A stretch of 64,000 nucleotides of DNA from an uncultured Duodenibacillus sp. (GTDB lineage: Bacteria; Pseudomonadota; Gammaproteobacteria; Burkholderiales; Burkholderiaceae_F): positions 1-64,000 of the forward strand of contig CALXQK010000020.1 of the NCBI GenBank assembly GCA_944390745.1, given 5' to 3'. Every line of letters begins with the position of its first letter. Positions within the stretch are counted from its first letter, which is position 1. The notes under the pieces are model-generated. The model ran no database searches. It saw nothing but the letters and a program-made list of their open reading frames with translations, and had not been told where the DNA came from. A program made the position numbers and the translations under genes. This document shows positions 42,576 to 51,611 of this stretch, piece by piece.

Positions 42576-43132
42576 GTTCTATACCTTACTAAAATAGTGC
42601 TGGGTTCTGCGTCGACGGGGGCGGGCTTTGCCTGTGCGCGGCCGGGCGGCTGCTCGGGGGGCTTGCGGGGGCTGGTTCGTCCCGCGCCCGAGTCCGCACG
42701 GGCTCAAGCGCCAGGCCCTGCGCTGTGCGTCCCGCGCGCCCGGAAGGCCTGCCCTCGGCAGGGATTTTCCGGGCGTCCTCGACCGCGCCCGCCAGGGGTG
42801 CGTCCGAGGCGTGAAGAAAACTTGCTTCAAACCGCGGTATTTTAGACATTTTCCACAGCGAGCGAAAAACTCGCCGCGGGCGCGGCCCAGGGCGAAAATG
42901 ACGGCGCCGTCATCGACTCGGCCTGCCTTGTCATGCGCCCGTCACGGACGCCGTGGACAATGCGCACAGTCCCAGATGCGGTTCTTTTTCAGAAGGCCCC
43001 CTTTTTTCGAGCGCCGCCCTGACCGGCGCAGCGCCTGAGGGAGCCTGCGGCGCAGGGGGCCTGCCCGCTGTTTTGAGAACGGTCCCGGCCGCGGCGCGAG
43101 CCATGCGCGCCCCGGAGCCGGCGGTGAAATTT
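42576..43132. other. Divergent intergenic region, yebC and phosphonate operon promoters
   Basis: No supported gene in 557 bases. AT-rich pockets near 42580-42595 and 42835-42855 may be promoters for yebC and for the phosphonate ABC operon. A long plus-strand open frame from 42953 leads into the ATPase but its first 60 residues are not conserved. Confidence 0.35.
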
Positions 43133-43912
43133 ATGTTGGAACTTAAGAGCATTCAGAAGAGCTTTGCGGGCCGCGAGGTTCTGCACGACATCTCGATCTC
43201 GGTTCAAAAGGGCGAGATCGTCTCGATTCTCGGCCCCTCGGGCTGCGGCAAGACGACGCTTTTGAACATCATCCTCGGACTTGAGGCGCCCACCGCCGGC
43301 CGGATCATCTGCGACGGCGAGGACATCACGCGCGTGCCCATGGAAAAGCGCGGCTTCAACATCGTCTTTCAGGACTACGCTCTCTTCCCCAATCTCACGG
43401 CCTATGAAAACATCGTCTACGGCCTGAGAAACTTTCCCGGCCGCTCGAGCAGGGCCGAGGTCGACGAGCTCATCGGGCTGCTCGCGCTCGAGCAGCACCT
43501 CGATCAGCGCATCGACTCGCTCTCGGGCGGTCAGAAGCAGCGCGTGGCGCTGGCGCGCACGCTCGTGATGAAGCCGCGCCTGCTGCTGCTCGACGAGCCG
43601 CTCTCGGCCCTGGACGGCCTCATCAAGGAGTCGATCAAGGACCGCATCAAGACGATTGCGCGGCAGTTTGACCTCACCACGCTCATCGTCACGCACGACC
43701 CCGAGGAGGCGCTCACGCTCTCGGATCGCGTGCTCATCATCGAAAGCGGCCGCGTGGCGCAGTTCGGCACCCCCTCGGAGATCGTGCACGCGCCGGCCGG
43801 AGACTTCATCCGGCGCTTCATTCTCAAGCAGCTGGCCATCAAGCGCGACAACATCTTCCGGCTCTTTTCACCCGAGCCCGGCGCCTCGACCGTCGGGGCG
43901 GCCGCCGCCTGA
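43133..43912 (+). CDS. 2-Aminoethylphosphonate ABC transporter ATPase
   Basis: 259 residues. Walker A GPSGCGKTT, Q-loop IVFQDYALFP, signature LSGGQKQRVALART, Walker B LLLLDEPLSALD, switch VTHDPEEA. The start at 43133 (MLELKSIQKSF) fits the family. The short C-terminus lacks a full TOBE domain. It is first in a five-gene cluster with a fused permease, lipoprotein, phnW and phnX, which gives the substrate by context. Confidence 0.88.
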   Translation: MLELKSIQKSFAGREVLHDISISVQKGEIVSILGPSGCGKTTLLNIILGLEAPTAGRIICDGEDITRVPMEKRGFNIVFQDYALFPNLTAYENIVYGLRNFPGRSSRAEVDELIGLLALEQHLDQRIDSLSGGQKQRVALARTLVMKPRLLLLDEPLSALDGLIKESIKDRIKTIARQFDLTTLIVTHDPEEALTLSDRVLIIESGRVAQFGTPSEIVHAPAGDFIRRFILKQLAIKRDNIFRLFSPEPGASTVGAAAA

Positions 43913-44007
43913 GTTTTCGCCGGCAGAAGGCCTTCAGAGCCGCAGCCGCCCCGCACGGGCAGGGCCCGGGGGGCGCAGCGCCGCAGTCAACCGTTTCAAA
44001 GAGCACC

Positions 44008-45714
44008 ATGGTGAAGGAAGAACACTCCGAGCAACCGAGCCGCACGGGCGCCGCCGGGCGCCTTCTTTCCGGATTCTGCGCAAGCCGCCCGGAATTCAAG
44101 CTTGCCTTCGTGCTTTTGTGCGCGCTCTTTGCCGTCGTGCTCGTCTACCCGGTGGTGATGGTGCTCGTGCAGTCCTTTATGGACAAGGGCGCGGCGACGA
44201 CGGCCAACTGGGTTGAGACGCTCTCGCGGCCGGGGTTCTGGACGATGATGCGCAACAGCTTCGTCGTCTCGGGGCTCTCGGGCCTCATCTCGGCGCTCAT
44301 CGCCTTTTTCGCCGCCTACGGGCTCACCTTCACCAACATCGACAGGCGCACCAAGCGGCTCGTGCAGCTGCTGCTTTTGCTGCCGCTTTTTCTTCCCTCG
44401 ATCACCTACGGCTTTGCCGTCATCTACTCCTTCGGGCGCATGGGGCTCGTGACGCAGCTTCTGGGCGTGCAGCTGCCGGTGTCGATCTACGGCTTCTGGG
44501 GGCTTTTGATCACGGACGTGGTCTATACGGTTCCGCCCGCGTTTCTCGTGCTCTACAACGCCTTTCTCTACGTCGACCGGCGCTTTGTGATCGTCTCGCG
44601 CGTGCTGGGCGACCGGCCCTGGCGCACCTTCTGGATCACCGCCTGCCGGCCCACGATCGGCGCCTTCCTGTCGGCCTTCGTGCTGTCGTTTTTCCTTGCC
44701 TTCACCGACTTCGGCATCCCGGTGTCGATTGCCGGACAGTACAACGTGATCGCCACCGAGCTCTACACGACGATGATGGGCGCGGTGCCCAACTTCGGCG
44801 ACGGCGCGGTGATCGCCATCTCGATGCTCGTGCCCTCGGTGGCGGCGGTGTGGCTGCTCAAGAACGCCGAGCGGCTCAACTTCCGCTACACGCAGATTTC
44901 GACCGTGCCGCCGATGAAAAGCCTCTGGCGCGACGCGGCCTTCTACGCGTACTTTGCGCTGCTCGCCTTTCTGTTTCTGTCGATTCTGGCCGTGGTCTTC
45001 GTCGTGCCCTTTGTGGAGTACTGGCCCTACAAGCCCAACTTTACGCTTGAGCACATCCGCAAGGTGCTCTCCGAGGACGGCTTCTGGACCCTTTACGGGC
45101 GAAGCGTCGGCGTGGCGCTTCTGTCGGCCGTCGTGGGCACGGCCTGCGCCTTTGCCGCGGGCATGATCCGCTCGCGCTCGAACATGCCCTCCTGGTGCCG
45201 CACGACGATGGACGGCGTCGCCATGCTCACCTCGACGCTGCCGGGCATGGTGCTCGGCGTGGGGTATCTCTTCGCCTTTTCCGGAACGCCGCTTCAGAAC
45301 ACGATCGCGATTCTGGTGCTTGCCAACCTCGTGCATTTTCTGGCCACGCCCTACCTCATGGCCACCACGGCGCTCTCCAAGATGAACTCGGGCTGGGAGA
45401 CGACCGGGCTGCTCATGGGCGACTCCTGGTTCAAGAGCGTCTGCCGCATCATCGTGCCCAACTCGAGAACGACGCTCATCCAGATGTTTGAGACCTACTT
45501 CATCAACGCCATGGTGACGATCTCGGCCATCGTCTTTCTCACCGGCAGCCGCACGATGGTGCTCACGACCCGCATCAAGGAGCTGCAGTACTTCGAGCGG
45601 TTCGACGCCATCTTTGCGCTTTCGATATTGATTTTCGCCACCAACGTCGCAGCCAAGCTGCTGCTTGACATGCTTGCCCGCGGCAGCGCCTCGCGCCCGG
45701 AAAAGGAGCTCTGA
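44008..45714 (+). CDS. 2-Aminoethylphosphonate ABC permease, two fused halves
   Basis: 568 residues with about twelve membrane segments. Two BPD_transp_1 halves are joined in one chain, as in PhnU/FbpB-like permeases. The coupling loops are around SRVLGDRPWRTFWITACRP in the first half and TTGLLMGDSWFKSVCRIIVP in the second. It forms the inner-membrane channel for the ATPase upstream and the lipoprotein downstream. AAAGAG lies before the ATG. Confidence 0.88.
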   Translation: MVKEEHSEQPSRTGAAGRLLSGFCASRPEFKLAFVLLCALFAVVLVYPVVMVLVQSFMDKGAATTANWVETLSRPGFWTMMRNSFVVSGLSGLISALIAFFAAYGLTFTNIDRRTKRLVQLLLLLPLFLPSITYGFAVIYSFGRMGLVTQLLGVQLPVSIYGFWGLLITDVVYTVPPAFLVLYNAFLYVDRRFVIVSRVLGDRPWRTFWITACRPTIGAFLSAFVLSFFLAFTDFGIPVSIAGQYNVIATELYTTMMGAVPNFGDGAVIAISMLVPSVAAVWLLKNAERLNFRYTQISTVPPMKSLWRDAAFYAYFALLAFLFLSILAVVFVVPFVEYWPYKPNFTLEHIRKVLSEDGFWTLYGRSVGVALLSAVVGTACAFAAGMIRSRSNMPSWCRTTMDGVAMLTSTLPGMVLGVGYLFAFSGTPLQNTIAILVLANLVHFLATPYLMATTALSKMNSGWETTGLLMGDSWFKSVCRIIVPNSRTTLIQMFETYFINAMVTISAIVFLTGSRTMVLTTRIKELQYFERFDAIFALSILIFATNVAAKLLLDMLARGSASRPEKEL

Positions 45715-45842
45715 GGCAAGGGGGCGACCGAACGCTTTTCATGAGACGCAGCTGCGGGGCGGCTGCCGAGCGGCGCCCCGCAGCGTGTCATCCGCCAGGC
45801 AGCGCCTGTTTTTTTCTGACTCAAGAGGATTGGACAAGCCAT

Positions 45843-46850
45843 ATGAAGAAACTTTGCATCGTCATGGCCGCCGCCGCGGCCGCCGTCGCGCTCTCGGGCT
45901 GCAGCGACAAGGCGCCTGAGAGCGCCGCCAAGACCAGCGCCGGGACCGCCGAGGCCGCGCAGGTCGTGATCTACTCCAATGCCGACGAAGAGGCGCAGCA
46001 GGCCATCAAGAATGCGCTTGATCAAAACGGCTTCAAGGGCAAGTACCTGCTTCAGGGCTTCGGCACCTCCGAGCTCGGCGGCAAGCTTGTGGCCGAGGGC
46101 AAGAACATCGAGGCCGACGTCGTGACGCTTTCGAGCTACTACCTTGAGAGCCTGCAGAAGAACCAGAAGATGTTCCAGAAGCTCGCGTACCAGCCCAAGA
46201 AGCTTGTGAACACGCCCGACTTCTATCTGCCGATCCTCGGGCAAAACGGCGCGCTCTTCGTGAACACGCAGGTGCTCAAGGCCGACAACCTGCCGATGCC
46301 CACGGCCATTGCCGACCTTGCCAAGCCCATCTACGCCGGCCACATCGCCGTGCCCGACATCATGGGCTCGTCCACGGCCTGGCTCATGACACAGGCGCTT
46401 GTGAGCGCCTACGGCGAGCAGCAGGGCATCAAGTACGTGCAGGACATCGAAAAGAACGCCGGCGCGCACCGTGAAATGTCGGGCTCCGGCCCCCTCAAGA
46501 AGATTCGCGCCGGCGAGGTAGCCGTGGGCTTCGGGCTGCGCCACCAGGCCGTGGCCGACAAGGCCCGGGGGCTGCCCATCGACTATGTGGATCCGACCGA
46601 GGGCAACTTCTCGCTCACCGAGTCGGCCGCGGTCATCGACAAGGGCGACAAGACCAACCCCAACGCCCAGAAGGTGGTGGAGACCATCATCAAGTTCGGG
46701 CGCAAGGAAATCCTCAAGAACTACCCCGTGGCGCTCTATGAAGGAGAGACGGTCGACGCCGCCAACCGTCCGGCGCACCCGAAGACCTTCTCCGAGCCCC
46801 TGACGCTTGAGCTGCTGCAAAAGCACCAGAAGCTCATCAAGGGCGAGTAA
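45843..46850 (+). CDS. 2-Aminoethylphosphonate-binding lipoprotein
   Basis: 335 residues. Signal MKKLCIVMAAAAAAVALSGC ends in the lipobox LSGC, so Cys20 is lipidated by Lgt. The mature part is a type II binding protein of the iron/2-AEP group (VVIYSNADEEAQQAIKNAL, GSSTAWLMTQALV). AAGAGG before the ATG at 45843 sets the start. A terminator at 46875-46932 probably reduces read-through to phnW. Confidence 0.85.
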   Translation: MKKLCIVMAAAAAAVALSGCSDKAPESAAKTSAGTAEAAQVVIYSNADEEAQQAIKNALDQNGFKGKYLLQGFGTSELGGKLVAEGKNIEADVVTLSSYYLESLQKNQKMFQKLAYQPKKLVNTPDFYLPILGQNGALFVNTQVLKADNLPMPTAIADLAKPIYAGHIAVPDIMGSSTAWLMTQALVSAYGEQQGIKYVQDIEKNAGAHREMSGSGPLKKIRAGEVAVGFGLRHQAVADKARGLPIDYVDPTEGNFSLTESAAVIDKGDKTNPNAQKVVETIIKFGRKEILKNYPVALYEGETVDAANRPAHPKTFSEPLTLELLQKHQKLIKGE

Positions 46851-46874
46851 GTCCGAAGGAGGGCATCAGAAGAG

Positions 46875-46932
46875 GGGCCGCCGTGTTCGAGACGAATGTT
46901 TCGTGCGGGCGGCCCTTTTTTTGGGTCCGCAG
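46875..46932 (+). terminator. Terminator between transporter genes and phnW
   Basis: GGGCCGCC (46875-46882) pairs with GGCGGCCC (46918-46925) with extra inner pairing, followed by T7. The catabolic genes behind it may need a second promoter in 46940-47020, which is T-rich near its end. Confidence 0.75.
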
Positions 46933-47026
46933 CCGCCCTGCAGCGGCCTTCACCGGTCTTCTGCGCCCTTTGCCGCCCCCTTGCTGATTCCCCTTGCTGA
47001 TTTTTTTGTCATTTCCATTTTCAAAG

Positions 47027-48145
47027 ATGACCAGCCTGCTTCACGGGATTTCTGATCCCAACCCCTACAAGCTTCTGACGCCCGGGCCGCTGACCACGAC
47101 GCTTGCCGTGCGCGAGGCCATGCTCATCGACCGCTGCACGTGGGACGCCGACTACAAGGCGCTCACCGAGCGCGTGCGCCGCCGCCTGCTTGAGGTCGCC
47201 TGCGCCGATCCGGACGAGTTCACCGCGGTTCTGATGCAGGGCTCGGGCACCTTCGGCGTCGAGTCCGTGCTCACAAGCGTGCCGGGGCCGAACGACCGCG
47301 TGCTCGTGCTCGTCAACGGCGCCTATTCGGTGCGCATGTGCAGCATCCTTGAGGCCGCGGGCGTTGCCCATGACCGCATGGACTTTGCCTGGGACGAAGT
47401 TCCGCAGGCCGCGGCCGTCGCCGACTGGCTTGACGCCCATCCCGAGACCACGATGGTGAGCATGGTGCACAGCGAGACCACCACGGGCATTCTCAACGAC
47501 ATTGAGAGCGTTGCGCGCGAGGTCAAGGCCCGCGGCCGCATCATGGTCGTTGATGCGATGAGCTCCTTTGGCGGCGTGCCCATGAACCTTGATGCGCTCG
47601 GCGCCGACTTCGTCATCTCCTCGGCCAACAAGTGCATCCAGGGCGTGCCGGGGTTCTCGTTCATCATCGCCCGGCGCAGCGCGCTTGAGGCAAGCGCTGG
47701 AAACGCCCGCTCGGTGTCGCTTGACCTCTACGAGCAGTGGCGCGTGCTTGAAAAGGACGCGGGCAAGTGGCGCTTTACTTCGCCCACGCACGTGGTCGCG
47801 GCCTTTGATGAGGCGCTCGACGAATTCATCGCCCAGGGCGGCGTCGCCGCGCGCGCGGCGCGTTATCGCCGCTGCAGCCGGATGCTGCGAGACGGCATGA
47901 AGGCCCTGGGCTTTCGTCCCTACATCGATGAGGCGCACCAGGGCCCCATCATCACGACCTTTCTTTATCCGACGCCCGACTTCAAGTTTGAGGAGCTTTA
48001 TGAATGGCTCAAGAGCCGCGGCTATGTCATCTATCCGGGCAAGCTCACCGAGGCCGACAGCTTTCGCATCGGCAACATCGGCGAGATCTATCCCGAGGAC
48101 ATCGAGCGGGTGCTTGCGCTCGTCAAGGAATTCATGCAGCGCTAG
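47027..48145 (+). CDS. phnW: 2-Aminoethylphosphonate-pyruvate transaminase
   Basis: 372 residues. PLP-dependent class V aminotransferase. YKLLTPGPLTTTLAVREAM is the PhnW N-terminal block, GSGTFGVES and HSETTTGILND bind substrate or cofactor, and SSANKCIQGVPGFSF holds the PLP lysine. It makes phosphonoacetaldehyde and alanine, the substrate for PhnX. The start at 47027 (MTSLLHG) is followed by the conserved region at residue 14. Confidence 0.93.
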   Translation: MTSLLHGISDPNPYKLLTPGPLTTTLAVREAMLIDRCTWDADYKALTERVRRRLLEVACADPDEFTAVLMQGSGTFGVESVLTSVPGPNDRVLVLVNGAYSVRMCSILEAAGVAHDRMDFAWDEVPQAAAVADWLDAHPETTMVSMVHSETTTGILNDIESVAREVKARGRIMVVDAMSSFGGVPMNLDALGADFVISSANKCIQGVPGFSFIIARRSALEASAGNARSVSLDLYEQWRVLEKDAGKWRFTSPTHVVAAFDEALDEFIAQGGVAARAARYRRCSRMLRDGMKALGFRPYIDEAHQGPIITTFLYPTPDFKFEELYEWLKSRGYVIYPGKLTEADSFRIGNIGEIYPEDIERVLALVKEFMQR

Positions 48146-48149
48146 GCGC

Positions 48150-48166
48150 TTTTTTTTGGGGGGGGG
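48150..48166 (+). repeat. T8G9 homopolymer between phnW and phnX
   Basis: Eight T (48150-48157) followed directly by nine G (48158-48166), starting five bases after the phnW stop. It is outside any reading frame, and I see no -35/-10 pair around it. Confidence 0.8.
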
Positions 48167-48261
48167 CCGGCTGCAGCCTCTCAGGCGCAGCAGTTTTTTA
48201 GCGGCGCCCCCTGCCTTGCCTCCTCTTGAGGAGCGGGCGGGGGTGCAGAAATGGAACAAAC

Positions 48262-49050
48262 ATGATGAAAATTCATACCGTGATCTTTGACTGGGCGGGC
48301 ACGACCGTGGACTTCGGCAGCCTCTCGCCCGTGTCGGCCTTTCAGGAGGCGTTCCGGCAGGCGGGCGTGGAGGTGACCGATGAGGAAACCCGCGCCCCGA
48401 TGGGGCTTCTCAAGATCGACCACATCCGCACGATGCTCGCCATGCCGCAGGTCGCCGCCCGCTGGCAGGCCGCGCACGGCAGCGCCCCGGGCGAGGCCGA
48501 CGCGCAGAATCTCTACGCCGCCTTCGAGCCCTCGCTCATGGCGGTGCTCGATCGCTTCTGCGGCGTCAAGCCCGGCGTGCTCGAGGCGGTTGAGGCGCTT
48601 CGCGGCAGGGACGTTCGCATCGGCAGCACCACGGGCTTTACGCACAAGATGATGGAGGTGGTGACGCGCGAGGCCGCTGCGCACGGCTACGCGCCCGACA
48701 CGTACGTGACGGCCGAGGACGTCGGCGGCTTCGGGCGTCCGCGTCCCTACATGATCTTTGAAAACATGCGGCGCCTGCAGTCGCCCTCGGTCGCGGGCGT
48801 CATCAAGGTGGGCGACGCCGAGGCCGACATGCGCGAGGCCGTCAACGCTGGCGTTCTGGCCGTGGGCGTTCTTGAGGGCTCCTCCGTGATGGGCCTTTCC
48901 GAGTCCGAGTGGCTTGCGCTTTCCGAGGCCGACAAGGCGCTGCGCCGCGCCGAGGCCGCAGGGCGCTTCATTGCCGCCGGCGCCGACTTCGTCATCAACC
49001 AGATGGGCGAGCTGCCCGCGCTCATCGAGGCGATTGAAAGGCGCGGCTAG
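48262..49050 (+). CDS. phnX: Phosphonoacetaldehyde hydrolase
   Basis: 262 residues of the HAD superfamily. IFDWAGTTVDFGS holds the nucleophile Asp and the PhnX-specific DWAGT. GLLKIDHIR contains the Schiff-base lysine unique to phosphonatases, and KVGDAEADMREAVNAG is motif III/IV. It splits phosphonoacetaldehyde into acetaldehyde and phosphate, completing the phosphonate pathway. The start is ATGATG at 48262. Confidence 0.94.
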   Translation: MMKIHTVIFDWAGTTVDFGSLSPVSAFQEAFRQAGVEVTDEETRAPMGLLKIDHIRTMLAMPQVAARWQAAHGSAPGEADAQNLYAAFEPSLMAVLDRFCGVKPGVLEAVEALRGRDVRIGSTTGFTHKMMEVVTREAAAHGYAPDTYVTAEDVGGFGRPRPYMIFENMRRLQSPSVAGVIKVGDAEADMREAVNAGVLAVGVLEGSSVMGLSESEWLALSEADKALRRAEAAGRFIAAGADFVINQMGELPALIEAIERRG

Positions 49051-49084
49051 TCTGCGGCGGCGTTTTTTGCAAAGACGTCAAAAG

Positions 49085-49125
49085 GAGGGCCCTGGGCGGC
49101 GCAAGCCGCTGCGGGCCTTTTTCGC
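49085..49125. terminator. Hairpin between phnX and the convergent cytochrome gene
   Basis: AGGGCCC pairs imperfectly with GGGCCT and an inner GGC-GCAA-GCC hairpin; TTTTT follows on the plus strand. It probably terminates the phn operon. Confidence 0.5.
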
Positions 49126-49141
49126 GGGAGAAGGGCGCATA

Positions 49142-49510
49142 TCAGCGGGCCGGCTTCTGATCGTGGCACTTTGCGCACTTTTCGTAGGTCTGCGTGTGGT
49201 GGCAGCCGCTGCAGGCGTCAAGCGTCACAGTCTCATCCTTCCAGCCCTTGGGCGGAGGAACCTCATGCCGGCTGTGGCAGATGAGGCAGTCGAGGTACTC
49301 CTTGCCGCCCTGGTGCGGAACGTAGACGTGCGGGTTGATCGGGCCGGGGTCGGCCGGCGTGCGGACGTCCTTCTTGACGAGCGCATCGTAGGGGCCGTGG
49401 CAGGCCAGACACTGCTCGGTGTCCTTGGTGACGGCCCCGGCCGGAGAGGAAAGGATGCAGACGGCAAGCGCGGCCGAGACGGCCAGCGCAGAGCGGATGG
49501 TGTGTTTCAT
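49142..49510 (-). CDS. Periplasmic tetraheme cytochrome c (flavocytochrome c3 heme-type)
   Basis: 122 residues. A Sec signal (MKHTIRSALAVSAALAVCIL) precedes four CxxCH heme sites at about 34-38, 75-79, 100-104 and 112-116 (CLACH, CLICH, CSGCH, CAKCH). Length and spacing match the heme domain of Shewanella-type flavocytochrome c fumarate reductase, encoded here as a separate subunit. It lies 91 bases downstream of the flavoprotein at 49602-51161, so it should feed electrons to it. A start at 49528 would add six residues. Confidence 0.9.
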   Translation of the reverse strand: MKHTIRSALAVSAALAVCILSSPAGAVTKDTEQCLACHGPYDALVKKDVRTPADPGPINPHVYVPHQGGKEYLDCLICHSRHEVPPPKGWKDETVTLDACSGCHHTQTYEKCAKCHDQKPAR

Positions 49511-49601
49511 GGGGGGCTTTCTCTTCATGGGACCGGGACGGCGCCGTCGGCCGAGAGCGCCGTCCCGAAGACGCTTGGATTTTCAGCTGCAGGTGAGCGC
49601 A

Positions 49602-51161
49602 TCAGTGCGATGCGATCCACTGCCCGGCCAGACGCCCCGTCGCCATGCAGCGCGGCGCCGCGCTGTGAAAGAGTCCGCCCGTGGTCTCGCCTGCGGCGTA
49701 GAGCCCCTCGATGACCTCGCCGTTGAGGTCGAGCACCTGCCCGTGCTCATTGATGTGCAGACCGCCCGTGAGGTTGTGCACGCCGAGCACGCAGCGCACG
49801 GCATAGAACGGTCCCTGCTCGATCTTGGTGGTGAGCATGTCGGCGGGCTTGTCGAAGTCCTCGTCCTTCTTGGCGTCGACGAACTTGTTGTAGCGCGCCA
49901 CGGTCTTGACGAGGTTGGGCTGGCCGGTCGTCTTGGCAAGCTCCTCGAGCGTCGGCGCGCTGAAGGCGTAGCCCTTCTCGCAGATGGGCTCCTTTACGGA
50001 CCAGCGGTTCTTCTTGGCGGTCTTGTCGTCGAAGATCGTCCAGATGATCTGACCGGGCTGCTCGAGCGCCAGGTCGTAGAACCAGTATCCGCCCAGGTCC
50101 GTCTTGTCGACCTCCTTGATGAAGCGGTCGCCGTTTTTGTTGGTGAAGATGATCTGCGCCCAGCGCATGCCGTCGCACTCGATGCCCGGACGGCCGTACT
50201 TGGAGTTCTTGTTCCAGTCGTAGCGCGAGGTGCCGAACTTGCGGCGCATGTGGCCGCGGTCCTGTCCGCGGTCGGCGATGTACATGGCGCCCGCGCGCAG
50301 ACCGGCCAGAATGGCGCTGCCGTCGCTCTTGACGTACGGATAGCCCGACGAGAACATGTCTTCGCCGAAGCGCGGGTCGGTGAGCTTGCGCAGCTTCTTG
50401 TTGGCCTTCCAGCTGCCGCCGGCAAGCACGACCGCCTTCTTTGCCCGCACGTTGATGATCTTGCCCTCGTTGTCGATCCGGGCGCCGACGACGCGGCCGG
50501 AGGCGTCGCGGTAGACGTCAAGCAGCTTGTGCTTGAAGAGAATCTTTCCGCCCTTTCCCTCGTAGTACTTGCGCAGCGGGATCATGAAGCCCATGCCGAC
50601 CATGTAGCCGCCGGGAATCGGGCGCACCTTCGGTTCACCGGGTTCGTGCCACAGAACGTGGTGGTACTGCCCCGGGTGCTGGGTGTCAAAGCCGCTCTTG
50701 GTGAAGCTCTTGTCGGAGAACTTGACGCCGCGCTCCTCAAGCCAGACCTGGCAGCCAGGGAGAATGTCGGCGTAGGCGCGCGCCAGGTTCTTCTCGTTCT
50801 TGCGCATCTCTGGATTCTTGGGATCCGTCAGCCGCTTGTAGAAGGCATCGGGCGTGTCCTTGATGCCGTTGGCAAGCTGGGTGCGGGTGCCTCCCTCAAG
50901 CATCAGGTAGCCGCCGCAGACGTAGGCGCAGCCGCCGTAGTTCTCGCTCATTTCAAAGACAGCCGGCTCAATTCCGTGATCGAGCAGTTCAATGGCCGCC
51001 GACATGCCGGCAATGCCCGAGCCCGCAATGGCGACCTCCACCTCCATGTCCCAGGTTTTGGGAAGCGGCGCAGCGGGCTCCTGCTTTGCGTAGGCATAAA
51101 CGGAACCAAGGGCGGCGGGAGCGGCGACGGCGGTCTTGAGAAGCGTGCGGCGTGAGGTCAT
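49602..51161 (-). CDS. Tat-exported FAD reductase subunit with unusual active-site end
   Basis: 519 residues. MTSRRTLLKTAVAAPAALG is a twin-arginine signal. The FAD fold begins VEVAIAGSGIAGMSAAIELL (FAD_binding_2, fumarate reductase/KstD-like). There is HNLTGGLHINEHGQVLDLNG where reductases have HxMGG, then LYAAGETTGGLFHSAAPRCM followed by ATGRLAG instead of the usual HG(A/S)NRLGGNA stretch. The substrate is thus probably not fumarate. GGAGGAACCCTT before the ATG at 51161 fixes the start. Its electron donor is likely the tetraheme cytochrome encoded just downstream. Confidence 0.85.
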   Translation of the reverse strand: MTSRRTLLKTAVAAPAALGSVYAYAKQEPAAPLPKTWDMEVEVAIAGSGIAGMSAAIELLDHGIEPAVFEMSENYGGCAYVCGGYLMLEGGTRTQLANGIKDTPDAFYKRLTDPKNPEMRKNEKNLARAYADILPGCQVWLEERGVKFSDKSFTKSGFDTQHPGQYHHVLWHEPGEPKVRPIPGGYMVGMGFMIPLRKYYEGKGGKILFKHKLLDVYRDASGRVVGARIDNEGKIINVRAKKAVVLAGGSWKANKKLRKLTDPRFGEDMFSSGYPYVKSDGSAILAGLRAGAMYIADRGQDRGHMRRKFGTSRYDWNKNSKYGRPGIECDGMRWAQIIFTNKNGDRFIKEVDKTDLGGYWFYDLALEQPGQIIWTIFDDKTAKKNRWSVKEPICEKGYAFSAPTLEELAKTTGQPNLVKTVARYNKFVDAKKDEDFDKPADMLTTKIEQGPFYAVRCVLGVHNLTGGLHINEHGQVLDLNGEVIEGLYAAGETTGGLFHSAAPRCMATGRLAGQWIASH

Positions 51162-51611
51162 AAGGGTTCCTCCATATCGATGCGGTTGTCTGCAGGAGGC
51201 GGCCGTGCTGAACCATCCCAGCTTGCCGGCAGCTGCAGAAAGAGTGTTCGACTCCAAATAAAGCCCGGAAGTCCTCAGTCCATGGTAACAAATGCGAATT
51301 CCCGCATTTCCTTGGGGTTGGTCGGGACTTGCACTGTCCTGCGCGAAAGATTTCTCTGATGTGGAAAAGAAACGAAATCGGCGCTCGCAACCCCTATCTT
51401 TCGCCTTGAGAGAAACTCTTGAAATCAAAGGGGGGAGCGGAAGGCGCTTCGTCTCATGCCTCGTGGGCGGACGCGCAGGACGTCACGTGCGGCGCGTGCG
51501 CGCCTGCCGGCTTTGCAGACGGCGTTCGGGACAAGAAACGGCCCGAAGCGGCAGGCGCCTGCTTCAGGCCGGGGCGTGCGGGAGGTGAGGGAGGCGAGGG
51601 CGTCTTCTGCC
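51162..51611. other. Intergenic region between the flavoprotein and mutS
   Basis: No gene supported. Both flanking genes point left, so the right part holds the mutS 3' end and the left part the promoter of the flavoprotein-cytochrome operon (AT-richer around 51345-51430). No clear terminator with a T-run was found. Confidence 0.35.

Noticed and set aside
42953..43132. Sixty-residue N-terminal extension of the phosphonate ABC ATPase
   Set aside because: No similarity to ABC ATPases, and MLELKSIQKSF at 43133 is the standard start.
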